Program-made: the position numbers and the translations under genes
Notes under the pieces: generated by a model
What the model saw: only the letters and a program-made list of their open reading frames with translations
Told to the model about the DNA's origin: nothing
Databases searched by the model: none
Source of the DNA: Marsupella aquatica
Lineage: Eukaryota; Marchantiophyta
DNA: 64,000 nucleotides
NCBI GenBank assembly: GCA_973895155.1
Contig: OZ316894.1
Span: forward strand, 17,236,001 to 17,300,000
Direction of reading: 5' to 3'
In this document: one piece after another, positions 1 to 13,300 of the stretch
Position numbering within the stretch: the first letter of the stretch is position 1
Layout of the letters: every line of letters begins with the position of its first letter

Positions 1-1770
1 GACTTCAGCCCCAAAATGGATCATCTGGTATAGTCCTTGCTTTCTGCATATTGTTAATGTTAGAACTAAGTTAAATTTTAGATGAGAGCGTGAATGGGTT
101 CGATCTGTACATAAGAGATGCAATATCACGAAAACACACTATAACGCAATACAAAGTAAGTTTGCAGTACACTTGTTACTAGTTTAGTTATGATCAGTTC
201 CTTGCCATATTCTGAAGGTGTTCGTGGAGAGTGTTCAATTTTGGAGCCAGACAGAATTTGGTAAGATTGGGTCTTGCACAATCTACGTGAAACTCATATG
301 TTCTGGTCTGTTGTGGTGTACTATTGGGTGGTGGTGTTCAAGGTGTGTTTCCTAGCAGGGACTCTGGCAATTGGGGCTACAAGGGGGCTAGCTACAGATC
401 AAGCATTACGCAGAGGTTTTATGAACGAGAAAGATCTAGAAGATCTAAAACTTGCAGAGGATTTGTGTCACACTTGTTACCAAATGTATACTGTAACTGC
501 GACTGGCCTTGCTCCAGAGATTGCATATTTTAATATGGATGTAAGTACACAGCCTCTGCCTTAAGCACTAGGAGAGAATTTTGCGGAGAATTGTGTCTTC
601 AACTTCATCATTTGCAAGGATGGAACATTTTCAGTTAGTTTCCTCAAAAGGGAAAACACAGAGGAATGAACTGACACGTACACATTGATCGTGAAGGGGG
701 AAGTACAAAGTGGGATGGAAGGAGGCAGAAAAGGCGCGGCTTATAGAGATGACATATTAATTCATGCACTCGACAGGCACAACTTGCTGAGACCAGAAAC
801 TGTGGAATCCCTCTTTGTTCTGTACAGAGTTACAGGGGAGATGAAGTAAGTTAAAAATGAAAGTTTCCCGTTCTCTTGGTGGGACTCTACGCTTCGAAGT
901 TTGTATTAGATGGTAGATGTTCCATGTTGGGGAAAGTACCTGTTTTATCTAAGTCCTATTTCCCGTCTCACCTGATTGATGCTCAAAAGTTTAAGTATAA
1001 GAACGCAAGCCTTGTAGGTTCCTGTCCCCGAGTCAGAGAGTCTGCTTGAAAAGCACCCCCGAAAATGGTTTTCTAAGCCCTCTGCATTAATGGGGAACTT
1101 TTTGGGAGGGAGAGGAGAGGAAGACTATCAATGTAGCATCTCTTGTTGCCTTGTTATATGAAACCGATTATTGTTTCTGAGAAGGTAATAGGCTCGTGGG
1201 ATCAGCTAGGTCTTTCAGGCCCTCGTCAAGCTACAGTAGTTGGGGAGGACTGACCTGAAGAGACCGGTCCTAAATTTATGCTCAGAACTGTATATTTGGT
1301 AGTTGAGGTTGGTTTGACAAAAGTTCCCAGTAATTGATGAAATGTTATAGAGCATTGCTGATAATGAGTTATCGCAATACTCTATCAGGACGAAGGTTCC
1401 ATTTGAAAATTTCCAGACTATAGCTAGCAGGTCTTGTCGTTATTATTCTGACATTCGCTTATGCAGGTATCGACAATGGGGTTGGGAGATTTTCCAAGCA
1501 TTTGAAACTCATGCCAAGGTGGCCTCTGGAGGCTATAGTTCGCTGGACAGTGTAACAGTGATTCCAGCACCCAAACGTGACAAAATGGAGACGTTCTTTC
1601 TTGGAGAAACTCTGAAATATTTATATCTTTTATTCAGTGATCCAGGTGTCCTCCCCCTCGATAAGTACGTGTTCAATACTGAGGCACACCCGCTTCCTGT
1701 CATCCAACAGCCTTCCAGCCGGTTAAAGGGGAAAACCTTCAATATCTCTGTTGAAACTAACTCCCAATGA
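1..1770 (+). CDS. Class I alpha-1,2-mannosidase (GH47, MNS1-like), 3' part, four exons
   Basis: This is the C-terminal 225 residues of a Golgi/ER class I alpha-mannosidase, which trims terminal alpha-1,2 mannoses from N-glycans. The exons I place are 1-27, 343-540, 697-845 and 1467-1770 (stop TGA), each bounded by GT/AG, and their phases join without a break. The first exon ends in residues PKMDHL and the next opens VCFLAGTLA, a junction expected for this family. Family landmarks follow in order: the GLAPEI segment (exon 2), [18 protein letters not shown] (exon 3, carrying a conserved acidic residue of the active site), then [20 protein letters not shown] and the Ca2+-binding-type FNTEAHPLP near the end (exon 4). 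The N-terminal membrane anchor and most of the catalytic barrel lie left of the window. The acceptor of the third exon (697) is the least certain boundary. No frameshift or stop is seen, so the gene looks intact here. Confidence 0.93.
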
Positions 1771-2649
1771 GGCACTCTATCTTTCTGAACTTGACGAGCT
1801 GGCACTCAATCAAGTCAATTATTACCACCGTGAGAGTGCACAATGTGTAGTCTGACCTAGGAAATTTTATTGAACGACGATTCTACAGGAAGGGTCACAT
1901 TCCAAGCTCGGATGATTGTTCGGTTCCCAGCAGGGTCGTTTCTGTCCAATTGGAAGTTGAAATGTTACTTTGGTGTAAACTGCGAGTGTGATTGAGGATC
2001 TATTGTAGATGCCAGTGGAGTTGCTAACCTCCTCAAAACAGGTCAGAAATCAAGATGATCTGATGTCACTATCTCTGGCATCTAGGGGCCGATATGAGGA
2101 GTTGAACGCAATTATTGTCAACTTTGTGGTGAGGGCTAATGTCTGCGACGACTTCAAGCTAGGCTGTATATTAAATAAGCTGGAAAGCAAGTATCCTAAG
2201 GGCACTTCATGACGAGCTCTCCCAGATTTGTAAGATGGATATACAGGTCTCTCAACGACCATGTTCAAGAGTTGCAATGGATGACATACTGTAGTTTTTG
2301 ATGTGTGGCTGAAATTTGTTTTTATGAGTATGAAATCTGCACGTTGAAATTTGCAATGTTCGGAGAGTTCTCTAATCTGTTAGTCAGTCGAGATAAGCGA
2401 TGGTGTACATGATTTCCTGTTCTCTACTCCCCTTGAGTGAATAGAAGGGTTTACTGATGTAGATGCAGAGGCTCCCTCTCCAGGCTGGCTGAATCGCCAT
2501 GCCACAGGGGAGCGACAAACCATTAGCATCTGTATAACCTGAGAGCTCAACGTTTGGTGAAACTGTCATAGAAAAGATTCATTAAGAGGATTGACTTTGA
2601 AGCCCACAGATCTCCAATTGAGGTATTGGGTAAACTTTGTGTAGAGCCA

Positions 2650-2965
2650 AAGTGAGACTGAAGCACTGTGGAAGTGTCCTTATCACAGTTGTTGTGTAGT
2701 TGCATAACTGTTGTCGTTGCAGCAGTGTGGTTGTGGAAGCGTTGTAACATTGTAGTTGCATTGTGGCGGTGTGGTTGTGGAAGCCTGTTGTTACAATGTG
2801 TTGTGCTTGCAAAAGTGTTGTCATTGCAGCAGTGTGGTTGTGGAAGCATTGTTTTTTACAATTGTGTTTAACTTGCAAAAGTGTTGTCATTGGTTCTGTG
2901 TGGTTGTGGAAGGTTGTTCGTTTGGTCAGGTGATTGGTGCCGCCAAGGTGTGGTTGCATAAGTGT
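2650..2965 (+). repeat. Degenerate minisatellite, G/T-rich
   Basis: The core TGTGGTTGTGGAAG recurs at about 2726, 2770, 2832 and 2899, with spacings of 44 to 67 bp. Between cores are variants of TTGCAAAAGTGTTGTCATTGC. The bias creates long His/Thr/Asn-rich open frames on the minus strand that I do not regard as genes. Confidence 0.8.
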
Positions 2966-3176
2966 TATTTGTGTGGCCACATTCCTTGAGTTGCACCACA
3001 TTCCTTGAGTTGTACAAAATGTTGTCATTGTCAAGCAATTGCAGCCGTCTCCCCACCCCTCTATTATTTCCCCTTTTTCCATTCCTTGCTTTCCCCTCTT
3101 GCCCTTTTCTTCCTTCTCTTCCCCTTTCCCCTCTCCTCCGTCCCTCCCTCCCTCCTGGTTCGCCCCTCCCCCTTCT

Positions 3177-3340
3177 CACTGGCCATATATAACGGGGAAG
3201 GGTGCATAACTTCTACCTCATTCACATTCCACTCATCCTCTTCTCCACTGTGCCACTTTTCTCCACAATTTCAGAAGTGTACTAATAATGGTGAAACCTG
3301 GTGGATCCAGGTTTTGTCATAGCTAGTGGTGGTTTAATCC
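3177..3340 (+). repeat. Dispersed repeat, copy A (inverted partner at 43268-43436)
   Basis: It starts with CACTGGCCATATATAAC and ends near TAGTGGTGGTTTA. The reverse complement of 43268-43436 follows the same order: CAGTGGCCATGTATAAG, CACATTCCACTCA, CTCCACAATTTCAG, GGTGAAACCTGGT, then the closing ...AGTGGCGGTTTA. In both copies a TATA-like stretch is followed about 80-90 bp on by a CTCCACAATTTCAG block, as in part of an LTR or a short non-autonomous element. No terminal signature is clear enough to classify it. Confidence 0.65.
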
Positions 3341-4015
3341 TAATTCTGAGGAGACACCGCAACCAGTATGATGCATGTGCATTATGTTATTGGCAAGGGA
3401 AGGCACACATTGGGAGGGTGTATTGGCAGACCCAATGGTGCCAGAAAAGAGCTCATAAATCAAATTCTACCCCTATATTGCATTTTATAAACACACAAGA
3501 CCATGCAGAAAATCAGAATCAAGAAACCAAATTGTTGGCTGAACTGAAGTTTAGCTTTGTGGTGGGGGCCCGAAAATGTCTCCAATCATTTTTCTACGCA
3601 TATGATTCTGCAAAATACAGTGTACAATCATAAAGAGAGGGGAGGGCATTTGCAAAAGTTTAGCTTCTGTGACCAAACCTCTTTGGTCACAAGCCAGATG
3701 TTTAGACAGATTAGCTGTAGAGATGCAGCCTACTCAAATGGCTGTTTTGGGTCTATCTTTAGAGGAATTTTTTACGGCTACGAGTCTTCTTACAGAGCTA
3801 CCCCATGCAATTCTGAATTCTTGATTACATAAGGATAAGATCCACTTAGATTAGACCCACACATTGCGGACCTCCCTTGGGATATAGGTTGGAGGGAGAA
3901 CATTCTTTTTTTGCCTTGAAAACCCTCTCCCTCATTCTCCACACATACTCTTGTATGTTATGGATCCTTTAGGACTTTCTCCACTCATGATGTCTCGTTG
4001 ATGTAGCATGTGATT

Positions 4016-4101
4016 GAGTGTCTCCCTCATGTGCCGCATTTGCTCTATACTATGAGTCGAGTGTCTCCCTCATGTGCCGCATTTGCTCTATACTATGAGT
4101 C
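4016..4101 (+). repeat. Perfect 43-bp tandem duplication
   Basis: The unit beginning GAGTGTCTCCCTCATGTGCC occurs at 4016-4058 and again at 4059-4101 with no difference by eye. A second small tandem duplication (unit starting AAGGTACAAAGGAGG) follows at about 4148-4194. Both lie 350-500 bp upstream of the YbaK-type gene start. Confidence 0.85.
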
Positions 4102-4535
4102 GACCGGTTCTTACGGTGCCACCAAATGACACCATGTACTCTGTAATAAGGTACAAAGGAGGTCTATTCATAAGGTACAAAGGAGGCCTATTCAGTTCAC
4201 ATCCATGGTGAGACAAGGGTGGTGCTTGAGCCAAAGTGAAAAATGAGCTCCAACCAAACCTTTGCGGGAAAACATTAAAGAGATACACAAACTAATCTTT
4301 TAACATTTGAATGTTTGTCCTATTTGACCTCTTTTGCTTTCCCTTCATTGTACCTTGGGTGATGCTTTTTCAATATATCATGGACGTTTCTTCTTTGGAG
4401 GAAAAACAAAACCCACAGCACTCGAGTACTGTAAGACTGTAACACAAGTTCTGGACCCTCATTTCGGTTGTGTTCAAAGCTCAGGTGAGCTAAGTTATTC
4501 GTATCGTCTGCTCAAGCAATTTTCAGAATCGAAGC

Positions 4536-7500
4536 ATGGCGCTCCACACGAGAGCTTCTCTGCTGAGCTTGCTGGAGGTATGTTTGGACACTCCATTGTC
4601 TGCCATGGCTTTTCTCCACCGACTGAATGAATTTGTGATTGTCGGACTCAGAATTGGTGCTGGACCCCTAAACCCTGGGTTTCAAATGCTGCAAATTGCG
4701 CTGATATATGAATTGTCTGTGAATATTCATAAAACAAAGCTTAAAGTCTAGTTTCTTCAGTTCTGTGGTGAGTTGTTAGCGCTTCAAATTGACTTGTTCA
4801 CCGCAAATACCCTAAGCAGTCTGCGGACGATGAAGTGCCCGTCGGATTCGAGATTCCAGTGTAGTATTCCGTTTCTGAATGTTCAGCCGTTCCCTCATGT
4901 GCTAGCCCATTGAAAATTATCAAATCATGACAGAAGTTCTTTCGGCGTGTGGACAAGGGGTCCGGGTTTAGAGATGCCTGATGTGACCCAACTCTCGGCT
5001 TTTCCACCGAGAGTTTTGCGGTAGTAGAAGGATGCCGACAGTGGATTGTGAGATGACTACACTACATATTTCTTCGTCACGAGGACAGAGATCGTGGTCA
5101 TGAGGATCTCTGAGTTTCTCTTGGAGTCTTATTGGCGAGTCTCGTGTGCAAACGAAATGGCAGTAGACATGGAAGAAACTTCAACAGTTTGATCGTCACC
5201 GCAGACCTGAAGAGTGAATTGTAACCAGGATCGAAATTGTGCGCATTATGTTTCGGAATCAGTTAAAAAGTACCAGTTCTGGTTTTGTTTTAACGTTGAC
5301 GTCCTTCGGATTATTCTCCGGTCAGTCTTGGAGAGTTCTCGGACTGAGCTGTGATTCTAGTGGATTGATGTGCTGCAGTGGTAACTCTATTGACTGTGAC
5401 TGTCATTGTTTGAGGAGCTATTCCTCAATCTAATAGGGAAGGAAACGTTAGCCTCATCGTTTTTTCTTTCTTTCTCCAGCGGTATAGTTGATGCCCATCA
5501 TGTTCCTTCTCCTATTTGAACTGCAGGCAAATGGCATTCAAACAACAACTTATGACCACCCCAAGGTTTTGACAGTTGAGGAGCAAGTGAGTCCCACTTA
5601 AGTCGGCAGTAATCTATGCGGTTCCACGTTGGCAATCTGTCATGTCACAGAGAATTGATTCTGCTAGGTTTTCCATGTCGAAGTCTGCAGTTGTTGTCCT
5701 TTATGGGAATTTTAGTTTACATACCAATCCTGCTGTCATGGTTTTCACCTTCTCTTTACTGGAACTGAGAAATTTCGCTGACGTCATTGAAGGCCGTTCA
5801 TGTCGGGCATCTGGAGGGAGGGCTCTGCAAAAATCTGCTTTTAAAGGTGGCCTTTACTCTCGCTTATTGGTGAGAGATTGCTGAAAAAACAGTAGTCTTT
5901 CGAGCTGTGATCTACGGAACCTCTTTGAAAGATGTTTGCAATTGTTCTCATCGCTATTACTCTCTATCCATTTTGTTTCACCGTCGTTACTAGTCCTAGT
6001 TATCAACCCAGTACTTTTGTTGGATGACATGAACGTGGGCTCTTCGATGTGGAATCTGCTGGGACAGTTTCGCTTGGGAAACAATGGAGTCTATCGGATC
6101 ATTGGCTAGGGTTGTGATTGTGAACTGAATCTATTTACATGTCTGTGAAAACAGGACAAGAAAAACAGGCTCATTCTCATATCAGCCTTGACTACCACTA
6201 AAATCGATATGAAAGGTATTAGAAGACTGGATACCTGTATGTGTCCGTCCTCGTCTAGAAAAGAGCCTCTTGTCGGAATTTTGCTTAGTCTTTCAAGTCG
6301 AGCTCTGACTTTCTTGTTTCATTAGTTCTTGTAACTGATTGAAACTTGAAATCCAACTGGTCTAATATTGGTATTCTGCTGTTGGAGCAGTGTTATCACA
6401 GCGCCTGGGTCTAGGTAAAGGTGGTGTACGGTTGGCGCCGGAGGAAATAATGCAAGCTGTACTTAAGGTATGCCTTTTGGCACTACACTCTCCTTCGGAC
6501 AATATAGCTGGCGCCCACTTCATTGCATTCGGTTTTACTCTGAACGTCTTTCGACAAATTTGTTTCCCAATAAAAGTTTAGGTATTGGCAGGTTTGGAGT
6601 AGTTTATTCCTTGCTATGCGCGTGACTTCCCTCGTGTCATTTTGATCAGTACTTGAGGCTCATGCACCCATTTCGATATTCAGTCGAGACTCATTTCCGT
6701 GGGTTAGTGAATGGAAGGACGCCGTTTTACAGACTTTCATCTGGAATCATCTGGAATGTATTGCTTAATTCTTGTACTTGTTTTATGTGATAGTAGGTTC
6801 CACTTGGATCTGTGACTCCCTTTGCTTTGCTGAATGAATCTGCAAGGTATAGTGCACTTTCTGTGTAAATCTATGATTCATAAACGGCCTTCTTCCATGT
6901 CTTTTGTGGTCCTCTACACTTTTTAACTAATTGAATCTTATACAATCGAGGATTGCTAAATCCTTTCGTTTTGCCTTCATAAAGGTCTGTTACTCTCTTA
7001 TTGGATGAGGGCTGCAAGTCACAACCGCAGCTATATTTTCATCCTCTTTCAAATGATGCAACAACTGGTACTTCTCGCTTTACCTTGCAAATAATGCATC
7101 TCGTCTCCCTTCTTATTCTTGCTCAATCTAAGCCTGCAGGGTACTAGCAGTGACTCATTGTAGGAGTCGAAGTAGGGTGGTGATTGATATTTGACATGGG
7201 TTGGGTGCAGCTATTTCCCCAAGTGGGCTTGAGAAATTCTTGCAAATCATAGGAAGGCAGCCTAATTATGTGAATTTGGAGGTATGTAGCTCCAACTGAA
7301 GCCACATTGTTGATGTGAACAATGGCTTAAATGTCTGGTCTTAATGGCATGTCCTAGTGAGATATTTTCCCGAAACATATCTTGAAAGTGCATATTATCA
7401 GATGTATAATTTCTTCCGTTTTTCTGTCGCAAATCAATCAATCAATCAATCGACAGGAAGTGGTGGTCGTTGGAAAAGACCAGCCACCGGACCTAGCAGT

Positions 7501-8255
7501 CTACTTTGCTGATGTAACAGCAGATGTGGCAGTGAGGGAACAGATTGATGCTCTCAAGGATACTGTACCGATTTCGGAAGGAGCTAGTGAAACGGTCCCT
7601 AAACCAGGTTAGCTCTTTCCTCCAAAATATCTCCAAACTCTGGATGGTTTCAAAACCTATCTCGTGGTGTGATAGGGAGCTGTATTTCATCTGATCGTCT
7701 TCGTTGTTGTTCTGGAAGTCTTCTTGTTTGTTGTCCTACACCTGTGAATGCCGAGTACGAATGGTGCGAAACACGAACCAATGGCAAGGATTGCCGGTCA
7801 CTAACGCAGGTAAACAAGAACCAATGCCAAGGATCTCCGGTCATTAACGCAAGCTTTACCAAATATACACTTTCTCAACCATGACCTCACTATGATGCAG
7901 TTGCCAAGTCAAAGGGACGGCAGAAGGAAGCAACCACTACGGTGAAAGAAGTTGCCAAAACGTCAGCATCAGACATACAGGCAATCACATCATATATTCT
8001 CAATGCGTCGAATGCATCAAAAGAGTTTGTGTCAGAGCTTGAGGGTGTCCTGGTGAGTTCTCACGACTATCTAGCCCTAAAACAAAGCCTACAACTTCTT
8101 TTTTATGTGGAACGTTTTACTGATGGACCTTCACGGTGAAATGGGTGGTGACCTATTTAACCTAGCTGGGATTGATTTTACAGATGGCTCTGAAAAATAC
8201 GGCATATACTGAAGGCTTCACAGCAGGAAAAGCTAGTCTGTCATTGGCAAGGTGA
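4536..8255 (+). CDS. YbaK/ProX-domain protein (prolyl-tRNA synthetase-associated, PRORSD1/At1g44835-like), 11 exons
   Basis: I assemble 11 exons: 4536-4577, 5527-5586, 5793-5846, 6155-6215, 6391-6467, 6797-6846, 6985-7067, 7211-7281, 7457-7607, 7901-8052 and 8184-8255. All introns are GT-AG, and the phases sum to a clean 290-residue frame ending in TGA. The order of motifs matches plant YbaK-domain proteins: YDHPKVLTVEEQ (exon 2), GHLEGGLCKNLLLK (3), DKKNRLILISALTTTKIDMK (4-5), LSQRLGLGKGGVRLAPEE (5), GSVTPFALLNESA (6), LYFHPLSNDA (7), SGLEKFLQIIGRQPNYVNLE (8), VVVGKDQPPDLA (9). Bacterial and animal relatives hydrolyse mischarged aminoacyl-tRNAPro in trans, so proofreading is the likely role; this is inferred from family. 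After about residue 195 comes a charged and Ala/Thr-rich tail ending KNTAYTEGFTAGKASLSLAR, as in plant members. Several exons are very short. The 14-residue first exon (MALHTRASLLSLLE) is the least certain. Confidence 0.9.
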
Positions 8256-11200
8256 CTCCTTACATGAAGGATTCTTGAAAGGCATGGAATTAACGGAATT
8301 TACTTGGGGGTTGTAAAGATTTGGTCTCCCTTTCCAGAGCATCAAGCTTGTCTGGAAGCTGATTTCATTTTGAGGCTGTGGATAGGTCTGTTCTCCCTGC
8401 CTAGACTAAGAATTCTCTCCTCAAACTTTTCCTGAGGCGAGATGTGAATCTTGCTTATTGAGGAAGTTGAGCAGACTGTCAATGCCCCCAAATTTCACAC
8501 ACTACTACAAGGAGAATAGACTGAGAAGCAACATTCTGTTTACTTTGCCCAACTGGGAGGACATATTCGACTTACAGATGTTGCGAATTTCGATGAAATG
8601 GTGAGTTGTTGTGAATTCCACATGTATAAGTGCTTTCTGTGGCGATTTCTCCTGGAGACCTTCATTGGCGCGATTTCAAGCCCAATGATGGAAACAGGAA
8701 CTGTTCTGGCTAAAAAAGTGAACAAAATCGTTGACAGTAATCTTTTTGCCGCAAACAGTAATGTCGAGTATAATACCCAAATTTTAGTACTTTTTCAGGA
8801 TGTGTGAGGACATATGACATGGCGAGACACTATGAGCCTATGAGCTCCTGGGCTGTATTTTATGAATGTGGCAAGGACTCCGTGACCAGTCTCTGCGGCC
8901 ATCGGTTGTCTGGACAAGACACGTTCCAAGTTAAATGACTTTCAATGCAATGCAGTCTATGAAACAGTTCTCTCACACTGATGGTGACCGAGTCTACGTT
9001 ATCCGTCCCTTTCCTGAGTTTGGACCACTTCCATGAGATCCGGGGTCGCGTTGTAACGACACAATTCGAACGCTTTAAACGTTGAGGGCACGATCGGATA
9101 AACGGTGCACATTGCTTCGACGATTATCGACGAAAAGTCCTCATCGTCAATACTCGTTGAATGAGGACCAGTGGTGGCCCGGTCGCACTCCCGATTGTGA
9201 TGACTGTAGAGAGTACACAGCCCACTAGTCAGGAGAGCCTGTACATCTTCACTTGGCTATTGCAAATCTCATCTTCGACTACTGGAGGGCCACTGTAGTG
9301 CTCGGGATCCTCAATGCAGATGGGGCACGGGGGGTGTGACTCTCTGGCAGATTGTATTCAACCCGTCAGGCAGTTCTCGAGGGTCCAAGTCAATGCCCAA
9401 CGAATCGCCTGGTCTTCCGAAATGGCAAAGGTCAGCCCGATGCCCACCGTTGAGCCATAAATTTAAGAAATTGCCCAAGTTCTGGGAAGATCTAGTACCT
9501 TACGTCCTTCTGAGAACTGTACCACAGAATTCTTCGGAAAGCACAGATACTTGCAACATGGCTGTATCAAAAGTGGTCTGTATCAAAAGTGGTCGATGTG
9601 AAAGACACCTACAACGACCCAGTGAGAGTCTGAAAGAATCCAGTGGCCTCACCTTCGTCCGTGTACGACCAAGCTGCACGCCTTTCACCTTCTAAGAATC
9701 ACTACAAGAAGTCTCGATTCCCTCATGTGCTCCGGAATGGTTCTGACATTTACATGCTTCTCTTCTATTCTTCTTACAACACAATTAAATATCCCACCAG
9801 ACTTTTCATTGAAGGCCAGAGCAAATTTGTTTCGATAAAATGTGACCTTAAATTTGAGGCAGGCCGGCTTCATCCTTTTCATAAGAGTGGATGATATTGT
9901 TAGCAAGCCAGGCATGTATTAGTGAGAAAAGGGCATGGAAGAGACTCTATTCTTGAACCATTAGGGAGACTCAAAGCTGAGGAATTGTATGCGTGAGCAA
10001 TTGTGGATGATGAGCTTTAAAGGAATGGTCATAACTTTTTCACAAGGTTATGTGAAAACCTCTAGAGTGACTAATGGTAATGGCATAAGACCAATTCTTA
10101 TGGCAAAAAGTTATGGACTATAAATTTTGTGGGTCAAAACCTTTTGTGTCTTTAAACTATAACTAGGGAGTTAAGGTCCATCAAATTGCCAGCACTAAAG
10201 CACTGAGACGCCCTATTGTGCCACACCAACTCTAACAGTCGTGCTGGGGTTATGTCTGATTGACCAGTATAGAATGTGAGCTATGTGGGCATCTTAAACC
10301 AGCTGTTCCCAGGTTTTTCTTTGGTCAGCTGCTGAGTGTGGGAAATTTCAGTCAGTGACTCTCGGGTCTAGACTGGAGGCCATTATCCTAGTTTTTGATT
10401 GTGCTTACAAGATAGATTCCGCATCAGAAAGAGAGGGATGGTCAATATCTCTAAATCCAGGATGGAAAAACCAAGACATTTGTCAGATTTTGAAATGGCA
10501 ATTGGGATGGGTTCAAAGAACCTCAAGGGGGCTTTGCAAGAACTTGGGGGCACAAACCCTTGCTGGTCACCCTAGAGTCAAAATACCTAACTAAGCCAAA
10601 ATGTGTCAGATCTGGAGAAAACAAATACAAGATTCTGAATAGAAATGAAGGTCTAAGTTTTAGATTAGGGCAAGTTCACATCAGCAAAAAAAGCAACCCA
10701 CTATAGGTGAAGGGGATAGGTAATGGTTTTGCCAGATTGTGCCCCCAAGTTCTTGCTAGGATTGCATCTCAAACAGCAAAGAAGAGACCGGGCTCTGAGT
10801 TCTTGTAAAGCCTGCCTTTCTCAGCAACATATAGAAATTGACCAGCCAGCAATACAAATACTTGGTCACAGACCCCCTTGAAGAGAAAAATTTGGCAAAT
10901 GGGGTCTGTGACCAAGTATTTGTATGGCTCATTGAAGAGAAAAATGGCAAAATTTTGCCAAATGTCTGGGGTTTAGGGTTTAATGTTCTAATCCAAGCAG
11001 AAGTACAAGGTTTTGCCACAAAAAATGCTGAAAGGCTGTGCCCTTGAGTTAGAAGCTGTTGGGCCCATGGCCTTGGGTAGAAAGCTTGTCACACCACTTT
11101 GATAGACCCAAGGGGTTTAGGGCCGCCCCATCATTGCACTTTGTTTGGTACTTTTCGTTAAAATTAGGGTTTGATTTTGATTTGGCAAAAGGAGAAGTCT

Positions 11201-13300
11201 TGGTCCAGACCACACGTCGAATGCCCTTGATTCCTCGAAGCAAGACCTTCAAATCATATCCAGGTCATGGATTACACCATTTTGTCCTGCTGGGGCCAAT
11301 AATCAATCGGGACCGTAGGATGTGGATATCCCTCTATTATTTATACTGTAATCTCTCGTGAGCTATTTCGAAGATTGCAGTGAATCACTCCGTATTCCAA
11401 TGCACTTTTGGCCTTTGAGCAAAAAACATGGCCACATCAGCCAAAAAAAAGGACCCACAATGGATCCACTAGCAGCTGACCAGGAGTAGGGGATGGTTTT
11501 GCTGAATGTAAAGTGAAGTTTGGCCAGGTCCCAGCCGTGTTTAAATGGGTATGATTGCATCTCAGACACAGAAAACAACAGACCTGTCCCTGAGGTCTTG
11601 TCCACTTGAGCTCTTATGCTCTTGTAGAGGACTCTCAGTTTTTTGGGGGCTCCTTGGTGTTCCCATTGTTTTCTCCACTTTATTAGGGTGTGTTACAATG
11701 GTCTCACCAATTTTCCCGCTGGGGTTCTTTCCAACTCCTTTGGGTCAGCCGCCAAGGGAAATATCCATCCGCACCCTGACCAAAACTCAACTGTCAGGCA
11801 ACCTTTACCTGGGGGGTTTTGGTTTTGAGATGGGTTACAACACCAGCCTCAACATCATCTAATTTTTTTCATTTTTTGAGGGAGTCTACACATTCCCATG
11901 GGCCAATTGTTTTGGTGCAGATGTTGCAGGTGCACTGACTGCCCAAGATAGTGGCTGTAACAATTTTCAGAAACCCTAATTTTGAGACCTGCAACCCAGC
12001 CTGCAGCATTCAGTCAAACCCATTCACAGAACAGTTGGCTTGAGACCCATAATGGTCTCCCCCTGTGGAGATCCTGTCTTCCAAGTTGACGCTATTTGTC
12101 GTTGTTGTCATCTGGCAGTAGTGTGATATAATTATAAACAAGGGTAGGTGAGGGTTTCACATCTGTCCTCATGGGTACTGTATGTTCGCAGCATCTCCTA
12201 TTCTCCTGCCAGAATCCAGTGTATTAAGCTCTTTCTTCTAGAACAAGTTCATCGACAACTCTACTAGTAGTGCTGGAGGTTGCTTGCTCACTGCATTGCA
12301 TGGCTGTCTCCTTTACACAATCAATCAATGCGCTTTGGTATGTTCTTTCTTTTTGTTTTCCTTCTGAAGTTAACTTTCTTTCTGTGAAACTTTCACCAAA
12401 AACTTCTTTCTCTTTCACAGTGAGCCAAACCAGTTTTTTAAAATACTTTTTATTCATTGTTTAAACAAGAACCGTAATTTATACACATGGGAAGGAGCAA
12501 TTAGTTAGGATCTCGACTTCTGTCATCAGTTTTATCCTTGCAGCATCTTCTGGTCCTCTGAGACGAAGGAATAGAAATTGCTTCTTTTGTGATTCTCTAC
12601 ATGGAGAAGCATGTACGGCAAGTTGAATTTTTGTCCGATAATAAAATCTCTCATTCTGTGTATTAATCTATCGTGAAGATAATAGTCTCTCAAAACTTGA
12701 GCTAAAGGTTTTTTTTCCAAGCCATTACAAGTTGGCAAGAACAATGGGACAAGAAATGATTGGGGGTGCGGGGTTGGGGGGGCTTTACAAAACAAGGAAA
12801 ACAAATGACTTGGTGGGGCTTAGTTAGCACATAACTATAGCCTTTGATTAGGTTAACTGAGCACAGCTTAACCACAAATAAGGGTTGCTCGGGTTTGACT
12901 TATGGAGAAGGGATAAACTCTTATGAGAGCATTTCATTATGCACATACTTAGATGTAAGTTTCGGGTGAGAGTGAATAAGGGGACTTGTGAAAGAGATAT
13001 GGCAGATGTACTGGGATTCTTCATAGTGATTATCTCTTGGCTGTGGATATAAGCTGGACAAGGTGACTATGTATCTCTATATCATTGTTGATTGTTGGGT
13101 TTTACAATAGTTTTTTTTGACGTTGTGTCGTGCAATATTAGTCAACACACTTTACAAACAAACAAAAACGGGACAAGTCATGAATTTTTTTGGATGTCCC
13201 TCAGTCTAAATTATTGCTAAATAGCATTTAAACCGCATTCACTCCAAAAAACTTCAGCCAGTTTATGCAACCTCCATTCAATAATGATTTGAGGAAGGCA
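8256..13300. other. Gene-poor stretch with repeat-derived sequence
   Basis: Nothing here resembles a known coding family. 8256-9700 is of ordinary composition and may hold the YbaK-type 3' UTR or an unrecognised gene remnant. 9.9-12.1 kb is rich in internal similarity: GGATGGTTTTGC plus ATTGCATCTCA segments recur near 10.72 and 11.49 kb, and TTGAAGAGAAAAAT recurs at 10.88 and 10.93 kb. It contains the hairpin at 10852-10925. 12.1-13.3 kb shows nothing beyond A/T-rich runs. Confidence 0.4.
10852..10925 (+). repeat. Perfect 25-bp inverted repeat (hairpin), 24-nt loop
   Basis: The left arm, 10852-10876, runs ATACAAATACTTGGTC through ACAGACCCC. The right arm, 10901-10925, is its exact reverse complement. 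The loop contains TTGAAGAGAAAAAT, which recurs just after the right arm (about 10931-10944). A telomere-like GTTTAGGGTTTA follows at about 10971-10981. Confidence 0.9.

Larger units (their letters stand above)
1771..4535. other. Intergenic: minisatellite, pyrimidine tract, short tandem duplications
   Basis: No gene is recognised between the mannosidase stop and the YbaK-type start. The stretch holds the probable mannosidase 3' UTR, a GTGTGGTTGTGGAAG minisatellite (about 2.65-2.96 kb), a long C/T-rich tract (about 3.04-3.17 kb), one copy of a dispersed repeat (3177-3340), a perfect 43-bp tandem duplication at 4016-4101 and a 24-bp one at about 4147-4194. Short frames within it show no family resemblance. 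Confidence 0.6.

Noticed and set aside
2547-3179. Long minus-strand frames rich in His, Thr, Asn and Cys
   Set aside because: They are produced by the GTGTGGTTGTGGAAG minisatellite and the pyrimidine tract; overlapping frames are open together, as expected from repeats.
9336-9695. 119-codon open frame on the plus strand
   Set aside because: No family resemblance and no visible splice partners; composition is not different from its surroundings.
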